Part shown: positions 51,918 to 61,350 of the stretch, piece by piece | Position numbering within the stretch: the stretch's first letter is position 1 | Layout of the letters: each line of letters opens with the position of its first letter | NCBI GenBank assembly: GCA_021498125.1 | Contig: JAIZWL010000001.1 | Coordinates: 261,434-325,433 of the forward strand | Origin: Candidatus Thorarchaeota archaeon | GTDB taxonomy: Archaea; Asgardarchaeota; Thorarchaeia; Thorarchaeales; Thorarchaeaceae | DNA length: 64,000 bases | Reading direction: 5' to 3' | Notes under the pieces: model-generated | The model's database searches: none | Told to the model about the DNA's origin: nothing | The model's input: the letters and a program-made list of their open reading frames with translations, nothing else | Position numbers and translations under genes: made by a program

Positions 51918-53732
51918 ATGCGAATTGCAGTCATTGACAGACAACGCTGTCGCCCGAAGGATTGTACACACGAGTGTCAACGATTCTGTCCTCGAGTACG
52001 GACTGGTGACGAGACCGTGATCTTTCCTGAAGGGCCTGACAAGCCTCCCGTCATTGTAGAAGAGCTCTGTTCAGGTGAGGGTATATGTGTACGAAAATGT
52101 CCGTATCATGTCATCAGCATTGTCAATCTGCCGGAGAAACTCGAGTCTGATACAAGCCATCGATACGGTGTAAATGGTTTCCAGCTCTTCCGTCTCCCAA
52201 CCCCGAAAGAGGGTCAAGTGTTAGGTCTCATCGGTCCAAACGGTGTTGGCAAGACCACTGCTATACGCATTCTTGCAGGCGAACTGATGCCAAATCTTGG
52301 GCGTGTTGAAGATCCTCCTGACTGGGCCGAAATCATAGTCGAGTATCGTGGCTCTGAACTTCAACCCTTTTTCGAGAAGATACAGAATGGTGCTCTCATA
52401 GCAGTGCACAAACCACAGTCAATTACGGACCTGCCCAAGATCAAGAGCATTGCTGACAAACCCATTAGCGAACTTTTAGAGGCAGCCGATTCCTCAGGTC
52501 GATTAAAGGAACTCAAAGACGACATGAACCTGAGTGAGATCTGGGATCGCCCCATCAAGTTTCTGAGTGGTGGCGAACTTCAGCGAGTGGCCATTACTGC
52601 TGCAATAGTGCGCGAGGGTGATTTCTATTTCTTTGACGAGCCCACTGCATATCTTGATGTCCGTGAGCGACTTCGCGTCGCACGTGCCATCCGTCAGCTC
52701 TCTGACCTCGGCAAGACCGTTATTGTGGTCGAGCACGACCTCTCCATTCTTGATTATGTGTCCGATCTGGTCTGTATGTTCTATGGTGAACCTGGGGTCT
52801 ATGGTATTGTATCCAACCCTCACAGTACTCGTGTTGGTATCAATATATTCCTTGACGGGTTCATTCCTGACGAGAACATGAGATTCCGTGACACTTCCAT
52901 ATCCTTCAAGGGAATGACCACCGAAGATGAGACCTTTGCCGGCTCGGAGACCCTTCTCGAATATGGGACTATGGTCAAACGGTTTGAAGACTTCGAGCTC
53001 ACGGTCAAGGGTGGCCGTGTCAAGCGTGGCCAGATTGTTGGAATCCTCGGCCCTAACGGAATCGGCAAGACCACGTTCGTCAAGATGCTTGCTGGAGTCA
53101 TCGAACCTGATGAGGGTGAGGTTCCCGCCAAGACTGTCGGTGGTCTGGAACTTAAGGTCGCATACAAGCCACAATATATCGAGCAGGAATATCCGGGCAC
53201 TCTGCGGATGTACCTGCGTGAACAGGGCAGCAGCACTATTGATACTGCTGACTTCAAGACCACTGTTATTCGAAGACTGGGCCTCGAGAAACTGATGGAT
53301 CATACGATCACAGACCTGAGCGGTGGGGAGATGCAACGTGCCGCAATTGCAGCGTGTCTTGCCCAAGAGGCAGACATATATCTATTCGACGAGCCCTCTG
53401 CATTTCTTGACATTGAACAACGTCTTGCAGCCTCGCGAGCCATTCGAAGAATAATCCAAGGCGGTCAAAAGACTGCATTTGTGGTCGAGCACTCCATCCT
53501 GATGGCCGACTATCTCTCTGACAGTATGGTCGTCTTCAGTGGGACACCCGGCAAGAAGGGTATCGCCTCCTCAGTCATGACGCTTCGACGCGGGATGAAC
53601 ACGTTCCTGAAAGACATGGGTGTGACATTCCGTCGAGACCCTCAGAGCGGACGACCGCGTGTCAATAAAGAGGGTTCTCAGCTGGATTCGCAACAGAAAG
53701 CGTCTGGCGAGTACTACTATATTGGCAAATGA
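51918..53732 (+). CDS. rli1: ribosome-recycling ATPase Rli1/ABCE1, altered FeS motif
   Basis: A 604-residue twin-ATPase that splits ribosomes in archaea and eukaryotes. The N-terminal FeS domain has a normal first set (Cys11, 16, 20, 24), but the second reads C-S-G-E-G-I-C-V-R-K-C: the second Cys of C-x2-C-x2-C-x3-C is Glu54 (codon GAG). Both ATPase halves are complete: G-P-N-G-V-G-K-T-T, L-S-G-G-E, F-F-D-E-P-T and G-P-N-G-I-G-K-T-T, L-S-G-G-E, L-F-D-E-P-S. The hinge and helix-loop-helix insert of the family are present. Confidence 0.95.
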   Translation: MRIAVIDRQRCRPKDCTHECQRFCPRVRTGDETVIFPEGPDKPPVIVEELCSGEGICVRKCPYHVISIVNLPEKLESDTSHRYGVNGFQLFRLPTPKEGQVLGLIGPNGVGKTTAIRILAGELMPNLGRVEDPPDWAEIIVEYRGSELQPFFEKIQNGALIAVHKPQSITDLPKIKSIADKPISELLEAADSSGRLKELKDDMNLSEIWDRPIKFLSGGELQRVAITAAIVREGDFYFFDEPTAYLDVRERLRVARAIRQLSDLGKTVIVVEHDLSILDYVSDLVCMFYGEPGVYGIVSNPHSTRVGINIFLDGFIPDENMRFRDTSISFKGMTTEDETFAGSETLLEYGTMVKRFEDFELTVKGGRVKRGQIVGILGPNGIGKTTFVKMLAGVIEPDEGEVPAKTVGGLELKVAYKPQYIEQEYPGTLRMYLREQGSSTIDTADFKTTVIRRLGLEKLMDHTITDLSGGEMQRAAIAACLAQEADIYLFDEPSAFLDIEQRLAASRAIRRIIQGGQKTAFVVEHSILMADYLSDSMVVFSGTPGKKGIASSVMTLRRGMNTFLKDMGVTFRRDPQSGRPRVNKEGSQLDSQQKASGEYYYIGK

Positions 53733-53738
53733 TGTTGA

Positions 53739-54569
53739 TCAGGTGAGTCCGCGGTGCCAGTACTGCTTGTGTGACCTTGTACGTTCCTCGTCCATTTCTG
53801 AGAGGATCTTGACGGCCTCGTTACCGCACTTGATGACATCATCCTCTCCACGTACTGCAAACTCGTCCCGTACTCTGTTAGCATAGACTGCACAGACAGC
53901 TCCGGTTCTGAGACCGTATATGTTCCCAAGTGTAAAGAGGGTCGCAGCCTCCATCTCGAAATTTACAACATTTGCCTTGGTGAGATCTCTGATGAGGGTC
54001 TCGCTCATGCTCTGAGTGTATCCTCCAAATCCGGGCCGAGATTGACCAAGGTAGAAGGAGTCTGTAGATGCCGATATCCCCAGATGATATGTAAAACCAA
54101 GGGACTCGGCCGCCTCAATAAGCGCAAGGACGATCTCGTAGGATGCCGAGGCTGGATATTCCGGTCTGACATACTGGTGACTTGTCCCCTCTAACCTTAC
54201 AGCCGCTGTAGAGATTATCATGTCACCCAGATCAATATCTTCCTTGAGAGTGGCAGTTGATCCCACCCGGATAAAGTTACGGGCACCAACATTGGCAAGC
54301 TCTTCCACAACGATTGCAGTTCCGGGACCCCCAATTCCTGTTGAACATGCGGATATCTCGGCTCCTCTATATTTTCCGGTATGAGTGACAAATTGGCGAT
54401 GCTCCGCCACCTCTTGCCAGTCATCCCAATACGAACTTATCTTTCTCACGCGCTTCGGATCACCTGGGAGCAGGACCGTCTGTGCCACCTCACCTACCTT
54501 GACTTCAAGGTGGTATTGTTTCCTGTCTTCTGTTTCGGGGCGCGTTGCTGAGATCTTGCCATCGTTCAT
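53739..54569 (-). CDS. udp: uridine/nucleoside phosphorylase
   Basis: A 276-residue PNP_UDP-family enzyme that splits nucleosides with phosphate to sugar-1-phosphate and base. L-P-G-D-P-K-R-V (34-41), S-T-G-I-G-G-P-G (76-83), R-V-G-S-T-A (101-106) and N-F-E-M-E-A-A are the phosphate-, ribose- and base-contact segments. It is convergent with rli1 and six bases from its stop. Confidence 0.9.
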   Translation of the reverse strand: MNDGKISATRPETEDRKQYHLEVKVGEVAQTVLLPGDPKRVRKISSYWDDWQEVAEHRQFVTHTGKYRGAEISACSTGIGGPGTAIVVEELANVGARNFIRVGSTATLKEDIDLGDMIISTAAVRLEGTSHQYVRPEYPASASYEIVLALIEAAESLGFTYHLGISASTDSFYLGQSRPGFGGYTQSMSETLIRDLTKANVVNFEMEAATLFTLGNIYGLRTGAVCAVYANRVRDEFAVRGEDDVIKCGNEAVKILSEMDEERTRSHKQYWHRGLT

Positions 54570-54805
54570 TGTTTGTCACCAATCACATTCTATGTTGTAA
54601 CTTGATTTGTTCCTTTCGTATCGAATATAGATGTGTCTTCTATGGTTCAAATTTGGCAGTGATTCTTGGCAGCAAGAGCGGTATGTGATCTCCCACATGT
54701 AGCCAGTCTACTGTAACTACTTACAAACTGAATCTAAACGGCCCAAATTTGATTCATTCCAAACTGTTATATGTATGTAGAATACCTGCCAGACATGGGC
54801 CTTCA

Positions 54806-54859
54806 CGTGATGGTCACTCCGACATGGCTAAAAGGAACGTTGGCCCCGTCGGAATCACG
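54806..54859 (+). promoter_or_regulatory. structured RNA element in the fbp leader
   Basis: CGTGAT (54806-54811) can pair with ATCACG (54854-54859) and TCCGAC (54818-54823) with GTCGGA (54848-54853), leaving a six-base bulge on the 5' side. Inside, GGC and GCC can close an inner loop. A second small hairpin (AGGAT-GAA-ATCCT) follows at about 54863-54875. These lie in the predicted 5' leader of fbp. Confidence 0.45.
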
Positions 54860-54884
54860 GTGAGGATGAAATCCTACATTCACA

Positions 54885-54900
54885 TGATTATCGATAATCA
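54885..54900. promoter_or_regulatory. 16-bp palindrome before fbp
   Basis: TGATTATCGATAATCA is a perfect palindrome 14 bases before the fbp start codon and just before a GGAG Shine-Dalgarno site. It could bind a dimeric regulator, or form a hairpin that covers the ribosome-binding site. Confidence 0.5.
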
Positions 54901-54914
54901 GGAGTACGTTAAAA

Positions 54915-56063
54915 ATGGTTGAAACCACAATTAGCGTCATCAAGGCGGACATCGGTTCGTTGGCGGGCCATGTCATTGTGCCAGACTTCTTGATGGAGCT
55001 TGCTCGCAAGCGGCTCAAGGAGGGCGTGCAAAAAGGCATCATAAAAGACTTTCATGTTGCCAATGCGGGTGATGATCTTGAACTCATCATGACTCATCAT
55101 AAGGGTGAGAATAATGAAGAGGTTCACACGCTTGCATGGGATATTTTCAACGAGGGCGCAAAGCTAGGTCGCGAGAAAAAGATCTATGCAGCAGGACAGG
55201 ATATTCTCTCAGACACCTTTAGTGGAAATGTTAGAGGGATGGGCCCCGGCTCTGCTGAGATGACGATTGAGGAACGAAAATCAGAACCCTTTGTTGTCTT
55301 CATGGCTGACAAGACAGAACCCGGTGCATACAACTACCCGTTGTTCAAGGTCTTTGCAGACCCCTTTAACACTGCAGGGCTTGTCATCGACCCGAACTTG
55401 CATCAGGGATTTACCTTTGTCATTCAGGACATTAAGAAAGCAACCCCACATTATGTGTCATTGGACTGTCCCGAAGAGATGTATGATCTGCTCGCTCTGA
55501 TGGGTAGTACTGGTAGATACACTATCAAGAAAATCTACAGGCGTGATGGACTTGTTGCGGCGTCGGTGAGTACCGACAAGCTCTATCAGGTCGCAGGCAA
55601 ATACATTGGTAAGGACGATCCTGTTGCAATCGTACGTGCTCATTCAGGCCTGCCTGCAATGGGTGAGGTCTTAGAGGCATTTACTCTACCTCATCTTGTT
55701 GCTGGTTGGATGCGTGGATCCCACATTGGGCCACTGATGCCAGTTGGTCTGAAGGACTCTCGTTGTACTCGATTTGATGGTCCCCCACGTGTTATTGCTC
55801 TAGGATTCCAAGTCAGTAATGGTACATTGCTTGGTCCCGTTGATATGTTCGAAGATGTTGCTTTTGACATATCCCGTAAGAGAGCAATGGAAGCAGCAGA
55901 CTACCTGCGCAGGCACGGTCCCTTCATGCCTCACAGGCTTGATGAGGAATCAATGGAGTACACAACACTTCCTGGTGTTCTCAAGAAATTAGAGACCCGC
56001 TTCTCCGAAAAGGAGATCGTACCAACTGGAAAGAGTGCTGATAATTCAGACTCGGCAGAATAG
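54915..56063 (+). CDS. fbp: fructose-1,6-bisphosphate aldolase/phosphatase
   Basis: A 382-residue bifunctional archaeal gluconeogenic enzyme that condenses triose phosphates and removes the 1-phosphate. The N-terminus K-A-D-I-G-S-L-A-G-H has the metal-binding Asp. Tyr230 and Lys233 (K-Y-I-G-K) keep the spacing of the catalytic Tyr and Schiff-base Lys of the family. D-x-x-x-D-P and G-P-P-R motifs follow. GGAG precedes the ATG. The upstream structured leader and palindrome suggest control. A hairpin terminator follows the stop. The triosephosphate isomerase gene lies 1.5 kb downstream. Confidence 0.95.
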   Translation: MVETTISVIKADIGSLAGHVIVPDFLMELARKRLKEGVQKGIIKDFHVANAGDDLELIMTHHKGENNEEVHTLAWDIFNEGAKLGREKKIYAAGQDILSDTFSGNVRGMGPGSAEMTIEERKSEPFVVFMADKTEPGAYNYPLFKVFADPFNTAGLVIDPNLHQGFTFVIQDIKKATPHYVSLDCPEEMYDLLALMGSTGRYTIKKIYRRDGLVAASVSTDKLYQVAGKYIGKDDPVAIVRAHSGLPAMGEVLEAFTLPHLVAGWMRGSHIGPLMPVGLKDSRCTRFDGPPRVIALGFQVSNGTLLGPVDMFEDVAFDISRKRAMEAADYLRRHGPFMPHRLDEESMEYTTLPGVLKKLETRFSEKEIVPTGKSADNSDSAE

Positions 56064-56068
56064 TCGAT

Positions 56069-56105
56069 GAAGCGGGAATGATCCCGCTTCTCTTCTCTAT
56101 TTTTC
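56069..56105 (+). terminator. terminator of fbp
   Basis: A perfect 9-bp stem GAAGCGGGA / TCCCGCTTC with an ATGA loop (56069-56090) is followed by TCTTCTCTATTTTT. Confidence 0.7.
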
Positions 56106-56116
56106 AAAAAGCAGAA

Positions 56117-56413
56117 CTAGCCAGTTCGTTTGATGACATGATATCCGAACTTGGTCTTTACAGGCTCGTTAGTCATCTGGCCAACATTGAGTGCATATAC
56201 TGCTCTCTCAAACTCAGGTACCATCTGGCCCCGTGTGAACCACCCAAGGTCGCCACCTTTCTTCTTTGACGGACACGAACTATACTGACGTGCCATCTCT
56301 TTGAAATCCGCGCCCTCTGCGATCTTGCGAATGACCTCAAGCGCTTGGCTATGCTTCTCGACAAGGATATGACTGGCACGAACCTTTCCAGTCTTTGATT
56401 TTCCTTTTCCCAT
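56117..56413 (-). CDS. parvulin-type peptidyl-prolyl isomerase
   Basis: A 98-residue single-domain parvulin that speeds cis-trans isomerisation at proline. R-A-S-H-I-L-V opens the domain; F-K-E-M-A-R-Q-Y-S-S-C-P-S-K, G-D-L-G-W-F and G-Y-H-V-I-K are conserved. The start at 56413 is supported by AGAGGTGA upstream; a longer frame to 56470 lacks this. Cytoplasmic, no signal peptide. Confidence 0.92.
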   Translation of the reverse strand: MGKGKSKTGKVRASHILVEKHSQALEVIRKIAEGADFKEMARQYSSCPSKKKGGDLGWFTRGQMVPEFERAVYALNVGQMTNEPVKTKFGYHVIKRTG

Positions 56414-56504
56414 TAGTATTGTCACCTCTGGCAGCAGGAGGCTGCACGTGAGTTTCTCTGTACGAGGCAAGTTAAGTATGACTACGAGTGAGTAATACGC
56501 CCAT

Positions 56505-56522
56505 TGTCATCTGGGAATGACA
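56505..56522. promoter_or_regulatory. inverted repeat between parvulin and ribbon-helix-helix genes
   Basis: TGTCAT-CTGGGA-ATGACA, perfect 6-bp arms, lies in the divergent promoter region and is a candidate operator for the adjacent regulator. Confidence 0.35.
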
Positions 56523-56563
56523 CTGATTCATTAGTTACTTTGTTTCATATTCTCTCGGTTAGA

Positions 56564-56779
56564 ATGAAGGTTGTCACAATTTGTTTACCTGAGTCTTATA
56601 TTGATGGCATGGATAAACTGATTCAACAGGCAATGTATCCTAATAGGTCTGAGGTCATTCGCATTGCTATTCGAGACCTTCTTGTGGACGAGCTTTGGGG
56701 AAAACACAAGAAAAACGGTTCCCCTCTGCTTATGCAATTAGAGAAGATCGTCCAGTCAGGCGAGGCGGCCTCGGAGTAG
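56564..56779 (+). CDS. ribbon-helix-helix transcription regulator
   Basis: A 71-residue CopG/NikR-like DNA-binding protein: the N-terminal strand M-K-V-V-T-I-C-L-P, then Y-P-N-R-S-E-V-I-R-I-A-I-R-D-L-L in the two helices. ATG 56564 starts directly at the strand; an upstream frame from 56504 would add 20 residues without the pattern. It is likely dimeric. Its target may be the inverted repeat just upstream. Confidence 0.85.
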   Translation: MKVVTICLPESYIDGMDKLIQQAMYPNRSEVIRIAIRDLLVDELWGKHKKNGSPLLMQLEKIVQSGEAASE

Positions 56780-56897
56780 ATACAATCCAATTACCTTTTT
56801 TTACATGTGCACCTGTTTATGACCTGTGGGGCACTACCATATTTGTGGAAAGTACCCTATGAACCAATGCTATACTCCAACGAGGAGCTGAATACTA

Positions 56898-57503
56898 ATG
56901 GTCATGCGCAGATTATTTGGACGCAAAAAGAGTGACGAAGAAAAAGAAGAAGAAACAGCAGAGTCGACTGAAGCTGAGATGACAGAGGAACCACCTACTG
57001 AGGCCACAGAAGAAATCGAGGCTCCCGCGGAGGCTATGGAAGACGCTGAGGCTCCCGCAGAGGAATCAGGAGAACCTGCTGTAGAACGAGTCCGTCGAGC
57101 CGAAACGATTCCTTATCACGATTCTCTCCCGCGTCGGCTGAAATATCTACTTGAGGAGTCCCCCATTGCGTCCACAATCGAGGGACCAGATGAGTTCTCA
57201 ATCGAGCTCATGGCTAGTGGCGAACGTACATGGATCAAGAAGGCCTCTAATGGCCCACTTGAATATGGGACTGGCGCAGTTCCCGATGAGGATGTTTTTA
57301 TCCGCGTATCTGATGATGTGGTAAGCGAGTTGCTTAATGCCCCGACATTCGAAGAGTTCTCGCGAATATACATGCAGTACTATCGTAATTCGGAGCCCGG
57401 CAAATATGTCAAGATTGAGCTTCGCAAGTCCATTTCAGATCTGAATCGTCGTGGATATGCTCGTGTTCCTGTTCTCAAGCTGTTAGTGGGTGCTGTTCGA
57501 TAA
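56898..57503 (+). CDS. SCP2-like protein with acidic N-terminal region
   Basis: A 201-residue protein. The first 65 residues are highly acidic and Pro/Ala-rich, with a repeated E-A-P-A-E segment. The rest (about 75-190) resembles the SCP2 sterol-carrier fold (D-E-D-V-F-I-R-V-S-D-D-V-V-S-E-L-L-N). The acidic part may be disordered. It may bind a hydrophobic ligand or act as an adaptor. Similarity is faint. Confidence 0.6.
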   Translation: MVMRRLFGRKKSDEEKEEETAESTEAEMTEEPPTEATEEIEAPAEAMEDAEAPAEESGEPAVERVRRAETIPYHDSLPRRLKYLLEESPIASTIEGPDEFSIELMASGERTWIKKASNGPLEYGTGAVPDEDVFIRVSDDVVSELLNAPTFEEFSRIYMQYYRNSEPGKYVKIELRKSISDLNRRGYARVPVLKLLVGAVR

Positions 57504-57535
57504 AGTAACGTTTCTCACTACAGCAAGCTTAATAG

Positions 57536-58283
<748 letters not shown>

Positions 58284-58346
58284 TGAGTGAGTGCCCGTTC
58301 AAGTGCTTTTTTATTAGAAAGAATTCGCATTGGCACGGCGATATCT

Positions 58347-59237
58347 ATGAAGGTCTCAATCGAGTGTGCGCACTGTCTGCTTCAACGAGCAGTCAATCAG
58401 GTCAAACTTGCTACTGATGATCCCGAGCTTCAAATGGATGTGATAACTGCAATGACTCGGTTCCTTGCAGATAATCTCACAGCGGACTCGGTTCCAAGTC
58501 ATATCGGCACAGATCGTGATCTTCTTGTCCAACGCATGACCGGAAAAGATCCCTATGCGGATCTAAAGCGTCAGTCCAATCGTATTGCTCTGGAGCTCCT
58601 TCCTGATCTTCTCCGTATAGTAGAAGAGTCCGGTGATGATGCCGCTCGCTTTCGCCGTGCCGCATTGATTGCAGCAGCCGCTAACGCAATTGAGTTCGAT
58701 GTTTCCGGTCGTCATTTTGGTCTGGATGAGCTTCGTGGCATTCTTGATCGGGTGGAACACGATCTTGCAATCGATCAGGTCGATGAATTTCGAGAGTTAT
58801 GTCGGAATGCTGATGAAGTTCTCTATCTGATGGATAATGCTGGCGAGATCGTTCTGGATATCGTACTGATCTCCGAGATTCGCCGGCTTGGCCCCCGAGT
58901 TATCGCCTATGTGAAGGGTGGACCTGTACTTAATGATGCAACAATGGACGATGCTGAAGAGGTCGGTCTTGCAAATTATGCTGATGAGGTCCGTGATACT
59001 GGTGCGCCCGCAATCGGCGTGAATCCGGAACGCAACTCAAAGGAGTTTCTAGATGCCTTCTTCTCTGCGCAGCTCATCGTGGCAAAGGGAATGGGTAATT
59101 ACGAGTCCCTGACAGAGTTCGATCCAACCTGTCCTGTTGTCCACGTGATGCGAACAAAATGCGATACGGTTGCAAAGCATGTTGGTGTTCCTCGAAACAA
59201 GAATGTGGTCCTGATCCGAAAGCCTCCTACTGCCTAG
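58347..59237 (+). CDS. DUF89 damage-control phosphatase family protein
   Basis: A 296-residue protein from ATG 58347 (M-K-V-S-I-E-C-A-H-C-L-L-Q-R-A). The N-terminal pair Cys7 and Cys10 is typical of the archaeal group. The conserved core shows L-M-D-N-A-G-E-I-V-L-D, V-K-G-G-P-V-L-N-D-A and A-K-G-M-G-N-Y-E, the metal and phosphate contacts. The family contains metal-dependent phosphatases that remove harmful phosphometabolites. It lies next to glycolytic genes, but its substrate is unknown. A longer frame begins at 58287. Confidence 0.85.
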   Translation: MKVSIECAHCLLQRAVNQVKLATDDPELQMDVITAMTRFLADNLTADSVPSHIGTDRDLLVQRMTGKDPYADLKRQSNRIALELLPDLLRIVEESGDDAARFRRAALIAAAANAIEFDVSGRHFGLDELRGILDRVEHDLAIDQVDEFRELCRNADEVLYLMDNAGEIVLDIVLISEIRRLGPRVIAYVKGGPVLNDATMDDAEEVGLANYADEVRDTGAPAIGVNPERNSKEFLDAFFSAQLIVAKGMGNYESLTEFDPTCPVVHVMRTKCDTVAKHVGVPRNKNVVLIRKPPTA

Positions 59238-60067
59238 GACAGGGACTCACCATAATGTTTGAGGATCTTAGTCACGGGTTCGGTTGGTACAAACTCTATC
59301 TTGAGTTCAGGGTATTCAAGGGCAAGATAATTTCTCAGTCTTCGCATCCCTGGCTCTTCGGTCACAAAGGCTCCTACCTCAAACACATTGATGCCCTCCT
59401 CATGCGCCAAAATTCTGATGTCCGGAGTGAGTTCCCCTGTCACAATGGTGAAGATATCATTGCGTTTCGCTTCGAGAATCTCTGGCATGTCCAATAGTGT
59501 GCCTGGTGTGACGAGAACGTCCTCTACAACTGCATCGAGATCACCCGTGAATATCAATCGATCCTGTGCCAGTTTTCCAACGATATAGTTAGCGAACTTG
59601 GAATGTATCATCTTCTCGTTGGTCTTGCATATTCTACCAAGTGGGACTCTCGTAGTATAGTCCCCACTTACATAGAATTCTCCCTGATCTCTTAATCCAA
59701 GGGTTTCTACGAGTGCGTCCGATAGACCATTCTTGGCGGCAATCCACGAGCTGCCCATGATGTATGTGGAGATGTAATTTTTCGCAAGGATCCTTAATCG
59801 AAGTAGGTCATTGCCTCCAATACGGTCCACTGCCCATTGAAAGAGTGGTCTATGTGTGATGAGCAGATTGGCCTTATCCTGTGATGCCTTGGTCACGACT
59901 TTTGATGAGGGATAGGTCGCTACAAGAATGCGTTTGATGGTGGTCTTGCCCTGTTCTGTTTCGGTCTGGGGCCCTATCTCCACCCGGTTCTCAAACCCTC
60001 CAACAGTATATTCTCGTGGTGCGATTCCCCTGAGATATTTGATCAGTTCTCTTAGTGTGGTCATCAT
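59234..60067 (-). CDS. NIF3/DUF34-family metal-binding protein
   Basis: A protein of about 277 residues similar to NIF3/YqfO. L-L-I-T-H-R-P-L-F replaces the usual H-H-P; V-L-V-T-P-G-T, V-T-G-E-L and G-A-F-V-T-E-E-P-G near the C-terminus match conserved turns, but the His of G-H-x-x-T-E is Phe-position shifted. One or more metal ligands may be lost. GAGGTG precedes the ATGs at 60067 and 60064. Function in this family is poorly known. It is convergent with the DUF89 gene, overlapping by four bases. Confidence 0.78.
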   Translation of the reverse strand: MMTTLRELIKYLRGIAPREYTVGGFENRVEIGPQTETEQGKTTIKRILVATYPSSKVVTKASQDKANLLITHRPLFQWAVDRIGGNDLLRLRILAKNYISTYIMGSSWIAAKNGLSDALVETLGLRDQGEFYVSGDYTTRVPLGRICKTNEKMIHSKFANYIVGKLAQDRLIFTGDLDAVVEDVLVTPGTLLDMPEILEAKRNDIFTIVTGELTPDIRILAHEEGINVFEVGAFVTEEPGMRRLRNYLALEYPELKIEFVPTEPVTKILKHYGESLS

Positions 60068-60163
60068 TGGCACCTCTTTCTACCTCTGTTCCTATCCCTA
60101 ACGGAGTATCCTCTATTAGGTAAGTCTTTCCATGGATAAATCATAGATGCCAACTAAGAGCGT

Positions 60164-60526
60164 CTATTCTTTGTCGGCCTCTGGCTCCTCTTCTTCTACC
60201 ACATCTTCGTCGTCAAGTGAATATAACTCGTCAATCTCACTCTCGTCAATGCGTTCAAGTTCTGGTTCTGTGATCTCTTCGAGTTCTGGCTCCTTGACTT
60301 TCTTCTTTTTCTTCTCCTTCTTGGAGACCTCTTTTTCTGGAGCGGTGGATACTCCTTTTCTCTTCTGTAAAAGCCAAAATTGTGCCCTAGCCTTGCGGAG
60401 CCTTCGCATCCTTCTGAAGTCGATGGCGGATGCATTCTGTCGCTTTCGTAACCGCGTCAATTCTCGTTTGAGGGCCTTTTCCTTATTCAAGATGTTCAAC
60501 TCCGTGATACGGTCACAATCGCACAA
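60164..60526 (-). CDS. small protein with basic coiled region and acidic tail
   Basis: A 120-residue protein. The first half is basic and helix-prone (E-K-A-L-K-R-E-L-T-R-L-R-K-R), the middle has a run of Lys, and the last third is strongly acidic (D-E-D-V-V-E-E-E-E). A charge-separated, probably partly disordered protein. No family recognised. Confidence 0.6.
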   Translation of the reverse strand: MCDCDRITELNILNKEKALKRELTRLRKRQNASAIDFRRMRRLRKARAQFWLLQKRKGVSTAPEKEVSKKEKKKKKVKEPELEEITEPELERIDESEIDELYSLDDEDVVEEEEPEADKE

Positions 60527-60597
60527 GCCTATGTCGTTATAACTGTGACGCTCATCAGCACATTCTCTCTCTTATCATCTCACTGATCTCCTTCCTT

Positions 60598-61263
60598 GTG
60601 ATGAACATATCGATATTGACTCTTGACTGTAATGATGTGATTGGATCTCATCACTGGAATCTCTTATTGGGACTTAGGAATGCTTTTCTAAGTGGCAGCA
60701 CTCTTGTTGTCATATGTCTACTTGATATTGAGGAGCGATGTAAACTGTCTGCCAAGAAGGATAGCATACAATCCATCAGGGTCACTCTGGAAACCAATGT
60801 TATTGAACGAATAGACGCATTGGTAGGTCGTGGCGGCCGTCAAAGATTCATCCGTGATGCAATTCTCTGGCGTCTTGATCGTGAGCTCCCCCCTATTGTC
60901 ATGGATCTTGCGGCAGAACTGGAGCGCCTAAAAGCACGAGTTGAACAACTTGAGAATCTTCACTCACCTGAGACTCTCTTGCAGTTTCTAAATGATGTCG
61001 CACTTCATAAGGTATGTCGCGATGATCTCGATCGACGATTGCTCCGGTATTTTGTACAACATGAGGGTGCTACCACCCCTGAGCTTGCAGAGGCACTTCT
61101 TGGAAGCGTAAGCAAGCGTCGGACAGTTCTTGATCGAATTGATGGCCTCAATAAGCGAGCAGAGGAATTTCTTGGTGTTCCTATCCTCACTCTTGAGAAG
61201 GGCTTGACCCGTGGAAAACGTGGTGCTTGGTGGCTGATAAATCAAGAAATGCTTCGGAATTGA
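60598..61263 (+). CDS. ribbon-helix-helix regulator with coiled coil and winged helix
   Basis: The frame begins at 60598, but the ribbon-helix-helix starts near codon 57 (S-I-Q-S-I-R-V-T-L), so the first 48 residues are probably not translated. After it come a coiled coil (about 104-120) and a winged-helix-like C-terminal part (T-T-P-E-L-A-E-A-L-L ... R-R-T-V-L-D-R-I). No ATG, GTG or TTG lies near the domain start; GAGGAG at 60730-60735 is nine bases from a CTG at 60745. A DNA-binding regulator. Confidence 0.65.
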   Translation: MMNISILTLDCNDVIGSHHWNLLLGLRNAFLSGSTLVVICLLDIEERCKLSAKKDSIQSIRVTLETNVIERIDALVGRGGRQRFIRDAILWRLDRELPPIVMDLAAELERLKARVEQLENLHSPETLLQFLNDVALHKVCRDDLDRRLLRYFVQHEGATTPELAEALLGSVSKRRTVLDRIDGLNKRAEEFLGVPILTLEKGLTRGKRGAWWLINQEMLRN

Positions 61264-61350
61264 ATAGTCGTCGTTTTTGTGTTCCAGCTTCTTGTACTGA
61301 TTGACAGACAAAGAGCAAATCTTTAAAGAAACTCTGAGGGCAGAAGAGGT

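Larger units (their letters stand above)
54570..54914. other. 345-bp intergenic region with the leader of fbp
   Basis: A TATA-like GTTATATGTA at about 54766-54775 would start transcripts near 54796. Downstream lie a 22-codon open frame (ATG 54795, TGA 54861), the structured element and the palindrome described separately. The upstream half shows no gene. Confidence 0.45.

Noticed and set aside
52503-53366. A 287-codon open frame on the minus strand
   Set aside because: It lies wholly antisense to rli1, has no recognisable domain, and arises from the codon bias of the real gene.
54795-54863. A 22-codon leader peptide before fbp
   Set aside because: No Shine-Dalgarno and no run of regulatory codons; the paired segments explain the sequence at least as well. 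Kept only as a note.
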